A stretch of DNA of 64,000 nt from Brachyhypopomus gauderio (taxonomy: Eukaryota; Chordata; Actinopteri; Gymnotiformes; Hypopomidae): the NCBI RefSeq assembly GCF_052324685.1, contig NC_135219.1:22986316-23050315 (forward strand), given 5' to 3'. The number at the start of each line of letters is the position of its first letter. The stretch's first letter is position 1. Positions 11,365 through 23,200 of the stretch are shown in pieces. Both the position numbers and the translations under genes were made by a program. The notes beneath the pieces are model-generated. The model had not been told where the DNA came from, ran no database searches, and saw only the letters and a list, made by a program, of their open reading frames with translations.

Positions 11365-11759
11365 TTATACTCCTTTTTCAGTACAAATATATGTACTTGG
11401 AGCGCAAGGGAGACCCATCCAATATGGCGGCCACCTGTTACGTCAGCGCTAATAGGCGGTGTCAGTCCGTGAAGCGTCTATGTATATTATGTCTATGGCA
11501 CCATCCACCACTGGACATACAAGCACACACACATTCATGCACACACACTCACACAACTGTTGTTTTGAACATCAAGAGACACACACAGTCACACATGTAC
11601 AAATGTATTGGCCTTCAAATGTACTTAAGTACTGAAAGTAAAAGTAAAGGCTCTAATATTTAGCACTATGAACTGCATGAAAAACGATGGTAAAACTAAT
11701 CAGCTCTTAGGGCGCACTCACACGGGTCATTCACAGTAAAAAAAAAAGTGTCTCTTGGT
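11365..11759. other. Spacer with CA-rich stretch
   Basis: 11518-11600 holds interrupted (CA)n. 11400-11500 looks like repeat debris. No gene seen. Confidence 0.4.
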
Positions 11760-12795
11760 CTCTGATGGGTTGGCCACCCCTTTTCATCATTTACCTCTTG
11801 CCCCATGGCAATATATTTGGCTCATATAATATTGATTTACACTGCTACGCAGATGATACCAGCTCTACTTATCTGGTAAACCAGGCACCTGTTCCCACGC
11901 TCATCCCTTTCAAACTGTCTATCTGAAATAAAAACCTGTTTTGCATCTAATTTCCTAAAACTTAATAGTGATAAAACTGAAATGTTGCTCTGTGGTTCAT
12001 AATCTACAATATCTAAAGTTCACAGTTTCTCCATGCCAATTGAGTCTGGGTGTCATCCTAGATAGCACTTTATACTTTCACTCGCACATCAGTAATATAA
12101 CCCAGTCTGCATCTTTTCATCTGTGTAACATCAACCGTCTACACCCCTCCCTCACCCCCCATACTGCATCTATACTTGTTCATAGCCTTGTTACCTCCCG
12201 TATTGACTACTGCAATTCTCTCCTGTTTGGCCTTCTGTATAAGTCCCTCCATAAGCTTCAGCTGGTTCAGAATACAGCTGCTCGTATTATTTCTAAAACT
12301 CCTTCATTCCAACACATTACAACAACTCCACTTCAACAACTCCACTGGCTTCCTGTTAAATATAGAATACATTTCAAAATCTGTCTCTTTACATTCAAGG
12401 CCATCCATAATCTTGTCCCCCCATATCTGTCAAATCTTCTCAATATTGCATCTTCCTCCCTCTCGCTCAGATCCTCCTCTTCCACTCATCTCTCTGTGCC
12501 TCCTGCTCGTATGAGTACCATGGGAAGCAGCTTTCAGTCGCTCTGCTCCCAAACCCTGGAACTCCCTCCCACCTGACATCCATAAAAATTGATTCTCTTC
12601 CTCTTTTTAAATCTAGACTCAAAACTCACCTGTTCAAAATAGCCTATTCCCTGTAATTTACTTTATTGTCTATTGTATGTTTTATGTCCTTTGGTGCGTA
12701 TTGTGTTCTCTCCCTAATTTGTTTTATTTATTTCTTGTAAAGTGTCCTTGAGTGTTGTGAAAGGCGCTTTTAAATAAAATGTATTATTATTATGA
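11760..12795 (+). mobile_element. 5'-truncated LINE (L2/CR1 group), RT C-terminus and 3' end
   Basis: Starts in the RT motif C region (CYADD near 11840) and continues through the RT thumb and connection ([41 protein letters not shown]), which are the hallmark C-terminal blocks of this LINE group. The long open part is 11968-12576. It ends in a GGCGCTTTTAAATAAAATG tail with short ATT repeats at about 12780-12795, the expected 3' terminus. It differs from the L2 family at the window ends. Frame breaks before 11968 and after 12576 show it is dead. Confidence 0.85.
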
Positions 12796-13024
12796 TGTAT
12801 ACAATGCTAATATCGGAATTATTTTAATATACACAAAGAAGCGGTTTGCTGCGAGATATTGTTAGGTTTCTCATTAAATGGCTTCAATAATATCTAAGTA
12901 TAATCATGCTCTGGAGCTCTGTTCACTGAATTCCAAACACATGTTCCCATGAAGCTCAGCCAATCAGAATGAGCGCTCCAGGTCCTTCACTAACTCCGCC
13001 CCTCACTGTCTCTGCTCTTTGCAG
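12796..13024. other. Spacer leading into an exon
   Basis: Unique-looking DNA. The last 20 bases are pyrimidine-rich and end in ctctttgcag, a good splice acceptor. Confidence 0.4.
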
Positions 13025-13147
13025 GAGCTGGAGGAGAGCTTCCACATTAGCAGGATGGAGCAGATCGCCTTTGAATTCAATGTGCTGGTGTCTCTAGAGA
13101 TGGTCCTCTACCTGCCCGAGAGCAGGTCACAACGCACTACCACCTGA
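13025..13147 (+). pseudogene. Isolated cables-like terminal exon
   Basis: Directly after a good acceptor the frame reads ELEESFHISRMEQIAFEF, NVLVSLEMVLYLPES, then stops at 13145. This resembles the C-terminus of CABLES1/2 (CDK5 and ABL1 enzyme substrate), whose last residues run FEF-VLVALEF-L-LPE followed by a PHYRRL-type end. The last ten codons here drift off; a +1 shift after LPE would give EQVTTHYHLS, closer to the family. No other cables exon is visible in the surrounding repeats, so it is probably a stranded or duplicated exon. The family match rests on memory of the motif, so it is tentative. Confidence 0.4.
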
Positions 13148-13410
13148 GCCTTCCAGTCCCAGCCAGCCCAGCCAGAACTGACGCCCCCTTTGAGTGGGTG
13201 TGGTTTTGCAGACCGGCCTCAGGGAGGACTTCAGCACAACACTAAGTGCTTGTGGGTTAAATTGAACATTTGTTCTTGCTTTTTGTGTTTGTTTTTAGGT
13301 CTTATGCGAGGGTAATTAAATGACAGTAATATTAGCTAAAGCACTTAAATCAACTCTAAACACTCAAATAATAAGAGAGATTTCCTTAAACCTCTCTTTA
13401 AACATTATCT

Positions 13411-13646
13411 GTAGAACCAGCCTGCGCACCACGGACTTGTGCTAATGGGCCGCCCAATGGAGGATGGGTTCCCTTTTGAGTCTTGGTCCTCCCAAGGTTT
13501 CTTCCTAATCCCCACCACCATAGGGAGTTTTTCCTTGCCACTGTCGCCTTGGCTTGCTCATTAGGGATCTGGACCCATACGATTGTAAAGCTGCTTTGTG
13601 ACGTGTTGTGAAAGCTATATAAATAAATTTGACTTTGACTATACAA
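13411..13646 (+). mobile_element. LINE 3'-UTR tail
   Basis: Contains GGGAGTTTTTCCTTGCCACTG and AAAGCTGCTTTGTGACG, ending in ATATAAATAAATTTGACTTTGAC. This is the conserved 3' tail of fish L2-type LINEs. A similar tail occurs at about 27580-27655. No RT coding remains. Confidence 0.75.
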
Positions 13647-14340
13647 CAAAAATAACTTCTATGTTTAATTTACAGTAGAACTATAATCCACACACTTCTT
13701 TGATTGGTGTATTTTTAGGCACACTGAAACAGCATATATAATTTACTATAGCTATAAATTATTATACATCTAAGCATTCCTGCTTTTAACCTATTAATGG
13801 TGATTATGTGTATAATTTTATGCAATGTATGTTTTTTTTTTAATAGTTTGTCACTTGTACTACATCACTGTCCCACTAGTGGGCAGTATTTGACAGGGAG
13901 CTGTGTTGAGACCAGAGACCGTATGTCATGGGTTAAAGCAAGAAATTTTCATTTGACTGAAAAAATTTTCCTGGCAAAAGACAATGCCAGCAATTACTGA
14001 AAATCTTTTGCCTAATTCTACACAATAAACACATTTATAAAGTATATTTATCTAAACAGCCTGTGTAAGGAGAGAAGAGAGAATGAACACCTGAGCAATA
14101 AATGTACATAAATGTGTATTTAATGGGAGTTATCTGGGGGTCCTCTTCCAGAAAATGATTTAAAGATCAAGTCAAATTTAGTGAATCCTGGTGAGAGGTA
14201 TGAAGCTCTCTTGTTTTTATCAGATTCACCATCGCAAAAACATAAGCCGTAAGATTACATGCTTTAAGTAGGTATGTTACAAAAAAAATTAACACCACTG
14301 GATAGAGTTTTTAAATACAAACAGAACAACACCATCCATG
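13647..14340. other. Spacer, nothing recognised
   Basis: AT-rich DNA with no repeat ends or exon signals that I can name. Confidence 0.4.
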
Positions 14341-15107
14341 TTAAGCCTGGTTTAAGCCTTTATACTTGACGCAGCACGAGTGGCGTGAGCAGCGCGAGGG
14401 TCCGCACGCCGAAAATGACGTAATCGCGGTGGCTCCACCCGTGCGCGAGAGCCTCGCAGTTTTGTAACTTCGCGCGCACAGCGCTTCAGCGCTGTGAACC
14501 AAGTCATGTTTGCCGGGTTCATACACCTTTATAAGGTGGAATTAAAGCACTTGTACGTCACTTTCAAGGTCCATTTCAACGCGTTCTCAACGTTAAATTT
14601 AAGTTAAATATTTATACATATACTCGAAATGATTCGAAATAATTCGCTTTTTATCACATTATTTAATGGTGGTTTATTTTCAAAACGCCCAATCTTAACG
14701 ACTTCACGTTCTCTCATGTTTCGTCCTGGAATTACAAGAGGCTCGTATTTGTTAACGTAATAACTGTTCAGTCAGACAGATATTTGTTGTGAAACGAAGT
14801 AGTTACATTTTCAAGCATTTTAAAGTACTTTAGCCTAAATTCCAGCACTAATGCAACATTACAATTGGTCAGGTAAATGTTCATTCCCCTGTTTTTGAGG
14901 GGTGTTTCTTTATACTACCACATATTGCTTCGGACTACACTGCAAAAAGAATGTGACGCAGCAAGTAGCCTCCGCCGTTCGCGCAGGTGTACAGAGTCGC
15001 GCGCTACGGTCACGCCAGGCAGGAGGGGGGTAAAAACTTTTCTACATAACATCCGCAAATCTGAAGGCGGAATGAACCGCAAGTCAATCAAATGACACCG
15101 CCGTCAT
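14341..15107. repeat. Modular repeat, left part (module M)
   Basis: A GC-rich CpG-bearing block (14360-14530) and then module M (14560-15020), which holds the words GTTCAGTCAGACAGATAT, TTTCAAGCATTTTAAAG and GGGTGTTTCTTTATACTAC. Module M recurs at 15590-15830 in the same orientation, at 50745-51095 inverted, and at 51660-51875 direct. The GC-rich block recurs as both halves of the palindrome at 51140-51290. It looks like a non-autonomous DNA element family. The class is unknown. Confidence 0.6.
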
Positions 15108-16031
15108 CAGTGATGGCTAAGTTACCTTGAGAAAGTAATCCGATTACTGATTACTCCTTTTAAAAGTAACTTAGTTACGTTACATATTACTTGATTTTAA
15201 AAGTAACTAAGTTAGATTACAAGTTACTTTAGTAGTTACATTCAGCAGCAAAATAAAATTTTCCAATACTCACTTTATTGGAAGTGCATTTTTAACAGTA
15301 ACAATGTATTGAAGCAGGTTCGGTAACCGAGGCAGAAACTGCTTAATCCAAAAATCCCGAGGAGGGAACCCCCCCCCCCCCCCAGTGTCACTTAAAGGGC
15401 AAGACTCTCCTGACATTACGTTTGTGTAGCTGCGCGGTATTTATTTGTAAATTTATTTGTAAACGTAATACAAGCGAACTGGGGTGGGTTTCCCGAAACG
15501 TTCGTAGCGCCAAGTACTTCGTAACCTCGTATGAAACGTACGAGGTTAAGAAGTACTTAGCGCTACGAACGTTTCGGGAAACCCACCCCTGTTCAGTCAG
15601 ACAGCTTGTGAAACAAAATACCATTACAACTTCAAGCATTTTAAAGTAGGTGACGTTAGTCAAAATTCCAGCACTTTTCAAACGTGGAACACAGTGCAAC
15701 ATTAAAATTCTTCAGGTAAATGTTCCTTCCCCTGTTTTTGATGGGTGTTTCTTTATACTACCTACCACATATCGTTACGGGAGGACACTGCAAAAAATGA
15801 CTTGTAAAACGCGCTCGCGCTCTCACAGGGTCGCGCGCAGCGTGCGGAGTCGAGCGCTACGGTCAGACGCAAAAGTAGAACTGAGCCAAGAAGAAAGCAA
15901 AAATATATATTTTTAATAGGGAAAATAAAAATAGTAACGCACAGTTATTTGGATAAGTAACGTTAATCTGATTACTGGACTGGAAATAGTAGCGCGTTAT
16001 ATTACTAAGTAACGCGTTACTGACATCACTG
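15108..16031. mobile_element. hAT-type element (CAGTGATG...CATCACTG)
   Basis: 924 bp. The ends, CAGTGATGGCTAAGTTACC and the inverse of CAGTGATGTCAGTAACGCG, are the AAGTAAC-rich termini common in fish hAT elements. An exact 8-bp duplication GCCGTCAT flanks it (15100-15107, 16032-16039). Inside are a C-run (15370-15384), a 110-bp palindrome (15481-15590) and another copy of module M. No transposase. Confidence 0.85.
15481..15590. repeat. Palindromic MITE inside the hAT element
   Basis: Inverted arms of about 50 bp start GGGGTGGGTTTCCCGAAACG and close with its complement. The unit interrupts module M at its AACT/GTTCAGTCAG position (compare 14762-14775, uninterrupted), so it is a third-level insertion. 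Similar GGGTTTCCCGAAACG palindromes are widespread in fish genomes. Confidence 0.75.
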
Positions 16032-16039
16032 GCCGTCAT

Positions 16040-16365
16040 CCATCCAGCGCTGATGAGCGCCAGTGAGAATCATATTTCGGCCACAAAACAGATAGCACGC
16101 GCGTGTGTTGTTTATTATGATTTGACGGATTTTTTCCCCAAAAAAATCAAATGACGGAAATCCGTCGTAGTGACGGAGAACTTTAACCCATGCCGTATGT
16201 ATATATTATATATACATATACTCTCAGAGGGCCTAAAAATATTCTTAAAACATAAATATATATAATATAATTTATCCAATTTTATTTAATCCACTTACAG
16301 TTTGACAATCGACATCTAAACAATTAGAAAAATATAAGCAAATACATTATTCACCCGTGTCAATC
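16040..16365. other. Repeat flank and AT-rich spacer
   Basis: 16040-16190 continues the element broken by the hAT insertion; it contains two inverse copies of a TTTGACGGATTT-like word. 16200-16365 is AT-rich and unassigned. Confidence 0.4.
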
Positions 16366-16450
16366 CAGAATTAGACAGATGATGTAATGTGAATTATGGT
16401 GATTTATTTATTTATTTTTTCTCTAACCTTAAAATGATCCCTTTAAGGTC

Positions 16451-16704
16451 ACGGGTCGGCAACCCGCGGCTCCGGAGCCGCATGCAGCTCTTTATCCCTC
16501 TGATGCGGCTCAGCTTTTGAATTGAATTAATGAGTATTTAATTAACGTATATTATTTTTGAGACTTTAAAAAATGTTCGGGTGGAATTTCACAAATGTCC
16601 GGTATTTACTTTCGCTTTGCTTGAGTGACATGTCATCGTCACTGAAATAAATTTCCAATTATTTTGCTTTTGTGGCTCCGAGTCAAAAAGGTTGCCGACC
16701 CCTG
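16451..16704. mobile_element. hAT MITE (GGGTCGGCAACC...GGTTGCCGACCCCTG)
   Basis: 254 bp with inverted ends. The orthologous copy at 52755-53011 has the full CAGGGGTCGGCAACC end and flanks ACCTAAAG / ACCTTAAAG. Because A and B carry it at the same site, it inserted before they diverged. Confidence 0.8.
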
Positions 16705-16955
16705 CTTTAGGTCATGCTAGTCTGTAAATATTGGCTGCAATGTTAAGGTACAGTGCAATATGATTATTGTATAAAATGCTTTCACTTTTATATGTAAAAT
16801 TGACACAACACAATACAACATTATGTATTTCTTAACTTTTACTGTATTTGTAAAAAAATTTTATGAATACAATAGTAATACAATTGACAGAATAAATTGA
16901 AATTGTTTTAATTGTTCATGAGTTCATGTCTTCATTATGATTTTCTATTGCTTGG

Positions 16956-19606
16956 TCATAGAGAGGTATTTTGGCATGTAAGTGTTAAAGAAAAACATGG
17001 CAAGATATCATCATGGGCACAGATAACTAAATCACACCACTGCATACCAGTAATCAATAACTGGAACTGGATTTGCCAATAATAACAATGGCTCTCCTTC
17101 AATTTGTGTAGGCCTTGTGCCACTTTGAGGAATTTGCAGTCTACATAGCTTTGTGCATTTGGGCACTTAATTTCAACAAGCCCAAATGATGGACGCTCAA
17201 GTGTGTCATATACAAGTCCATCAGGTGATGCACCCAGCCAAGATGCATCTGGATGAATCACTAGCCCACACTTGGTCAAGTTCAAGTTTTTCAGAACTGC
17301 ATAGTCCTTTAAGGCCCCTGTTTCCATTTCAAGTCCTCTCTTCATGTGTGCTGTTTGTCGTGTCCCTCGGATTATCCTTTCTGCCAGGCTTTCTGCAGCA
17401 CCTGGACCTCTAACGTGGCTCACCTCTCTGAAATGTGAGGCAGTCACTCTTTCTCTCCTAAGTGAATGCCACTCAGGTGTAGCACTTTGGGATCTTGTTG
17501 CCTCCTCAATAAGGTGTGATTGTGACAAGGTCACAGAAAGTGAGCTTAGGTGTAGCTGTTCTTGGTGTGTTGGCACAAATGAATATTCAGGTGGGCTTAG
17601 ATGGTAACATTCTAGTGGCAGACTCGGGAATGGGGGTGCATCCTCATGTATGACAACACTGTCAGATGGAGGTGGTGGTTGTTGATAGGACAGTACACTG
17701 CCAACTTGTACCTTCCCAAAGATGGAGTCCACAAGTGGCTTGTCAGGCGAGATGTTCATTGTGCAGATGAGTGGAAGAGAATCTGCTTTGATTCCAGCGT
17801 AGACTGGTCCATGATTGAGGGTGGCCGGGTGTGGGAGCTCACCGCTGTAGCCCTTGAAAAGTGTACTTCTGAAATAAAAGAAGAGTGAATAACATTTATT
17901 TTTACACATTGTAATCTGTTCACCAGCACAACTGATTGTGAATCACATATCACATGTCATCTGAAGTACAACGAGGCTAAATTAAATCTTGAAGAGAACA
18001 GGGTCTTATCAGATGATCAAAAGCATTCATTTTTTTTTACCACACACTGTAATCTGCCTATTAAATTTGGTACTACATACCTAACTCCACTGGCTGTAGT
18101 AGCACCTGGTTTTGGCTTTAGGACAACCATGGCATCCACGGGTCCAGGCTTCACCCCCTATTAATTTAAAAGATGGTGTTAGTAAAGTGACTGTGATACA
18201 TTAACTAACATTAAATAATGAAATAAGACAAACCATTGTTGGTGGTTTATGCCACTTCTGTTCTGTCTGTGTGCATGAAAGGACAGGAGGGATCGACAGA
18301 CATGCCAGATTCAGAATAATGAGCAGTCTGGAAAAGCAATGCAACCAAGTGTTTGCAGATTCCGCAACTAGCAACACAAGAGCAGTTGCTCTTAATGAGC
18401 ACAACTGGCATTGAATCACGTAATGTCATCTGAAATACACAAGAGGCAATATTTAATATCTTGAAAAGAAGACTTCAGCAATGTGAATAGGCGCAATATC
18501 TGTCCCATCATGTTGGTAGTGGTGAATGTCACTTGTCTATTGTCTCATGTAACGTTTGTGCTGTTTTGCATCACTCTTAAAACACTTGGCTATACTGTCT
18601 TTCTATTCTACAGTGTTGTGCATGGTTCAATCTACTAGTTCAGTGAGCAACTATAAACTAAATATATTTTAGATTTAAACTTCATTTTCACTCCAGATGA
18701 AATGCTTACACATAGGAGTGAAACAGGCCTACTTATATTTATATTATTTTGTTGTTTCCACCACCAACAACAGAACAGTGCAGGTTTTACTTCAACTGCT
18801 TCTTGAAGAGTGTTATCAGAATATGTTAATAGGTGTAAGTGTTGCAGCCATATGTTAATAAAGAAGTTAAGATGAAAGATTTGAAAGACAGATTGACAGA
18901 TTTTAGAAAATGCAGTTTGAAGAAAAGCTGAGGTGGACTATATTCTGCTTTTGAGTCATAGAGGTAGATAACAATAGCTCGAACTGTAAAATAAACTCCC
19001 ATTTTTTTACTATAGGCAAAATAGACTGCTAATGATTCCCACTCAGCTACTCTGCATTTGGCTACCATTGTAAGCTTTGAAAACCAATGCCTATGGTTAT
19101 CACAGCTTACGTGAAGTAAGAGCAAGGATAAAAGATTGAACTTGTGTTGAACTCACTTTTGAACTTGTTCAACAGAACTTTGAACGTGACACTGAACAGA
19201 ACTCGTGTCATTTTAACCAGTCCTACTCTCAGCTGGTGTGGCGTATCTGTTTTCTTCATAGATCTGTAGCAGTGAGCCCTCACTGTTATCTCGTTAGCCT
19301 TACTTTTGCCTGATACTTCCATCAGAAATACAAACATGTTTTAAAAAGGCATTTCTAGTACTAGGACAGGTTGGTTCGTTACTAAAAACAACATCACTTC
19401 ATTAGACTGCCACCTCAGGCTAGCTAGCTAACTAGCGTCAGCCACTTACCTTCAAAATTGCAGAGGTAGGATGAAACGTAGAACTTGAAACCCTTTTCAA
19501 GTTGACTCTGTGTCGTTGTACTTGATGCTCTGACAATACGACGCACATCGTTGACGGTAAATTTCGGGAACTCCAACAGGCACCTTGTGAATTTAGACTC
19601 GGCCAT
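16956..19606 (-). pseudogene. SWIM zinc finger + YqaJ nuclease gene (copy A)
   Basis: Five exons read on the minus strand. Exon 1 is 19606-19450 (MAESKFTRCLLEFPKF). Exon 2 starts at 19315 (VSGKSKANEITVRAHCYRS). Exon 3 is 18429-18234, with the SWIM finger pattern CSC...GICKHLVALLFQ. Exon 4 is 18157-18081. Exon 5 is 17868-16956, the YqaJ domain. YqaJ-type nucleases belong to the PD-(D/E)XK fold; visible candidates for the active site are E in GLEMETGAL, D in GASPDGLVY, and E and K in VEIKCP. The gene is broken. Exon 3 has one extra base near 18293 relative to copy B, which shifts frame after GMSV. The C-terminus is cut by an internal deletion of roughly 65 bp after CAHDDI. Exon 5 is complete here, whereas copy B has lost its first third. 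Its 5' end faces the togaram2-like gene about 600 bp away. Confidence 0.7.
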
Positions 19607-19692
19607 GACATCGACACTTCCGCATACCAACCGGAAATACGGTACCATCCTGACACCAACGAGGAAGTGGTGCGTGCACCTAGGCCAATCAG

Positions 19693-20193
19693 CGCAATAC
19701 CAGTTTCAAATGACAGCAAAATTGACCAATCATCTCTTCCCTCTTAGTGGGCGGGCTTAACTGTATGATAATTTCTGCCCGCTGTGGCGACGCTAGCTGT
19801 CGTTAGCGTTATTATTTATTTATTATTTACTTTTTTGTACATATGCTACTCAACTTGTTTAACTCTGATTCCTTGTATTACCACTTGTGCCTTGTTTTTG
19901 TTTGTAAGCGATTATTGTAAATAAAGGTAAAAAAAAGGTTATTGTAGCAGCCTGGCTGAGTTGGTGTTTTGGTTAGAATAACAGGAAATTGTGATATCAC
20001 GTGATACTCAACTTTGGAACGTTTGGTTTAGAATGTTTGGTTGGGAAGGTGGAATGTTTGGATTCAGTTTTGATGCTGAAAAGCTCAGAACAAGTCGTAC
20101 GACATTTTGCTGAGAATTACAAACCTAAATAATCTAACAAATCTTTCTATTTTTTCTAGATCTTTCTCTCTTTCTATTCTTTATATTTTTCAG
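19693..20193. promoter_or_regulatory. Divergent intergenic region upstream of the togaram2-like gene
   Basis: About 500 bp between the start of the YqaJ gene (minus) and the first coding exon of the host gene (plus). CCAAT-like words occur at 19687 (CCAATCAG) and 19728 (CCAATCATC), with moderately GC-rich DNA to 19800. Position and content fit a promoter, possibly bidirectional, but nothing in the sequence proves a start site. Confidence 0.35.
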
Positions 20194-20200
20194 GTGGAGA

Positions 20201-23200
20201 ATGAGTTTTTACCCCAGGACAACTGACCAGCCAAGGCCTGGACAGGAACAGAACCACTTCAAAGACACACCAGGTTTTACCACTCATGGTGAGAAAAATA
20301 CATTTTCATATACTGTACATCATTTTATACTTCTATGTAAGACAGTATATTAATTCTTATGAGTATGGATTTCCATAGGCTTATTCATAATAATTAAAAG
20401 TTAAATATACCCATTTATATAGTAGGTTTCTAAGGTTCAGAAAAATAACATGTATATTTATTCTACTGATGACTGTCAAGCTCTTTATTTCATGTGTACA
20501 GGATAATATAATTAATGGAGCATGGGTTATTTCTTTGATTTCTTTGACTCAGCACAATTTTCATAAATCCCACCATGTTACATATATGTATTAAAATTGT
20601 CCATGTGGCCATGGAAAAAGCAAATAAAAATATTTTTTTTTAAAAGAAACAGATTTCTAACATGACATCACACATTCTTAAGCATTTGAGCCTCACTGGG
20701 AGGCGTGCTGGGTTTCACTTTACCTGCTGTGGGATTTTCAGGTGTGCCCTACAACCCCCAAGCGACAGTGATCCACACGGATCCCTGTGGACCAGCACCC
20801 TTCCCTCACAGAAGGACGGCGGGACCCTCAGATGTCGGCCATGTTAACATCCCTGTAGAAGGACCACTCCACACTGGTACTGTGTAACACTGAAGATTAC
20901 ATGCGTATTCAACAAACCAAATAATCGTGCATGATGAAGTAGAAAAAAACATTTATTACATTTGTTTGTAAGGACTGGCAGAGGTGCAGAACCATCAGCT
21001 TTCTGCACATGACCTGACCAGTAAAACATCAGTTTTATCAGAAAATATGACATCACATATTCTTCAACATTGTAATGAATTCACATGGCACTGTAGCCCT
21101 GTGATTTGTTTGGTGTAGAGTAGAGCACTTTAGAGTGGGCACCTTGACCACCCACATACAGTGTGGGTGTACTGTGACACTCTTTATCTGATAGGCGGTT
21201 GTGTTTAGTCTAAGGTGATAATGCTTCGAATCATTGTTATACCAGCATAGTATAATACTGATAATACATGTATATGGATTACAGATGTCATTTTTCACTA
21301 TTTTAGTACACCCCCAAACAATCTAAACAAAACATTGTCATGCTGCTTTGCTGGTTTCTGATACCTCATCTGGACTGTCTAGCAGTGTCTAGCAGAGGCG
21401 AGATGTGCTAGCTATGAGCAGAGCTAGGAGGTACTGTAGTTTGGCTCTTCAGTATCTACCAGTATCAGAATTAAAATAATTCTGAATTGTGCCAAAATAA
21501 TTAAATTGAATCAAATTGTATTGAAATGTAAGATTTCATGATGCAATGAACTAAAAGAATCATAACTAAGCTAAACTAAAACTGGGTCACACATATACTG
21601 AAGCTCTGATAAATGTCTTCCTGCTTCTGGGCTCACGGATGCCCTGCTTTCAGATATTCAGTACTACTTCATTGTGCTGCCATTACATGAATTGTAGCAA
21701 GATGCATATGAGAAGTTGCCGTTCTCGGTCCATCTTGCTTGAATCATATTTCAGTGGCACTTTCAGATAAAGAAACATGCAACGTAGTACTAAGGCACTG
21801 AGAAATGTTATGGTGAGGTAATTTCTGCTAATGTCCTTATTCGCCCATGCAGGTGAAGTTGGCTCCAGCAGGTGTTCTAAACTGCCTGTGCTCACTTCAC
21901 GCACGAGAGTGACCAGGTCAGGACTGATGAGGCCTTCTCCGCCCACCATCACAATGTTGCCTCCACTCACCAAACCTGCTGGCCGAGAGCCACTCCGTGC
22001 CTTCAGGCCTGCCAAAGGTGAGCTCACTCTTTTGCTCTCCTGGAAATGGCATCCAAACCATTTGTTGCAGCAACTACAACAAAAAAAGTAAAAAAAAAAA
22101 AAAGTATTAAAAAAGCAAAAACTGCTTTGAAAGCCCTATAGGGGAGACCGGGTATGGTTGTAACATGGGGAGAGTTGTAACACCATCAGTTCCACTGATC
22201 ACGGATAAGATAGGAGTCATATGATCATTTCAGTATTTACCCAATTCCTCCCTGATCCCACATGGTGAATATCAAGGCTGTAAACAGGCACATGCCGATT
22301 CCATCGAGAAAAAACTGAATGTATTTCATGTTCCATTCTTTACTTTAGCTGTGATATGTTTGGTGTAGAGTAGAGCACTTTAGAGTGGGCACCTTGACAG
22401 CCCACATACAGTGACACTCGTTATCTGCTAGGCGGTTGTGTTTAGTCTAAGGCAGGGGTCTCCAACCTTTTTGAGACTGGGAGCTACTTCTTGGATACAA
22501 ATTATTGCGGAGGGTTACCAGATTAGAATGCATCAATCGAACGAAAAGTTGGTTTGGGGGGGGGGGGGGGGGGGGGGTGGCGAGGCGAACGAAAGTTGCG
22601 TGTAATAATAATAGTAGCAAAAACATGACGTGGCGACTCATGACGTGGGTGACCCCTGGTTCATTCAATATTGACGGCAGCCTAACTTTTTGATTGACAG
22701 CTAATTGAGCAATAGCAAACGAGAGAGAGTGTGTTATAGTGAATATATGTACATGCCGTTACTTGACAACGCGTCCGCGGAGTGATACAGAGAACGAGAA
22801 TACCGTGCTGTTATCACACATATCTGCAGGGTTAGAACACTTCTCAACCAGTCGGATTGTGAACTAACTGTTGTATAATTGGCGAATAATCATTTAGTGT
22901 TAGAAGGGGAGGGACAACTGTGAATTTTGATTGGACATGAATTTAAGTAGATTTCTCGATGGGACCAATTAGGTTTACAAATTTATATGTAATTCATTGG
23001 CCCTTTGGCGAGCTATTCGGAAAGGGGTGGCGAGCTACTGGTAGCTCGCGAGCGACGTGTTGGAGACCCCTGGTCTAAGGTTATAATGCTTCGAATCATT
23101 GTTATACCAGCATAGTATAATACTGATAATACATGTATATGGATTACAGATGTCATTTATCACTATTTTAGTACACCCCCAAACAATATAAACAAAACAT

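Larger units (their letters stand above)
16366..19692 (-). mobile_element. ISL2EU-like element, copy A (YqaJ gene half)
   Basis: Inverse copy of 48659-53100 at high identity, including introns and the same nested hAT (16451-16704) at the same site. It carries the split SWIM/YqaJ gene but stops at 16366, exactly before the sequence that in copy B begins the DDE transposase, so the transposase half is absent. The upper boundary (19692, GGCCTAGGTGCACG) is where homology with copy B ends. Inference: the parent is the ISL2EU (formerly IS4EU) superfamily, whose members pair a transposase with a YqaJ protein. Terminal inverted repeats were not found. Confidence 0.6.

Noticed and set aside
16956-17909. 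YqaJ frame as a phage-derived or bacterial contaminant gene
   Set aside because: It has introns with normal GT-AG sites and a second inverted copy beside a THAP transposase, so it belongs to a eukaryotic DNA transposon.
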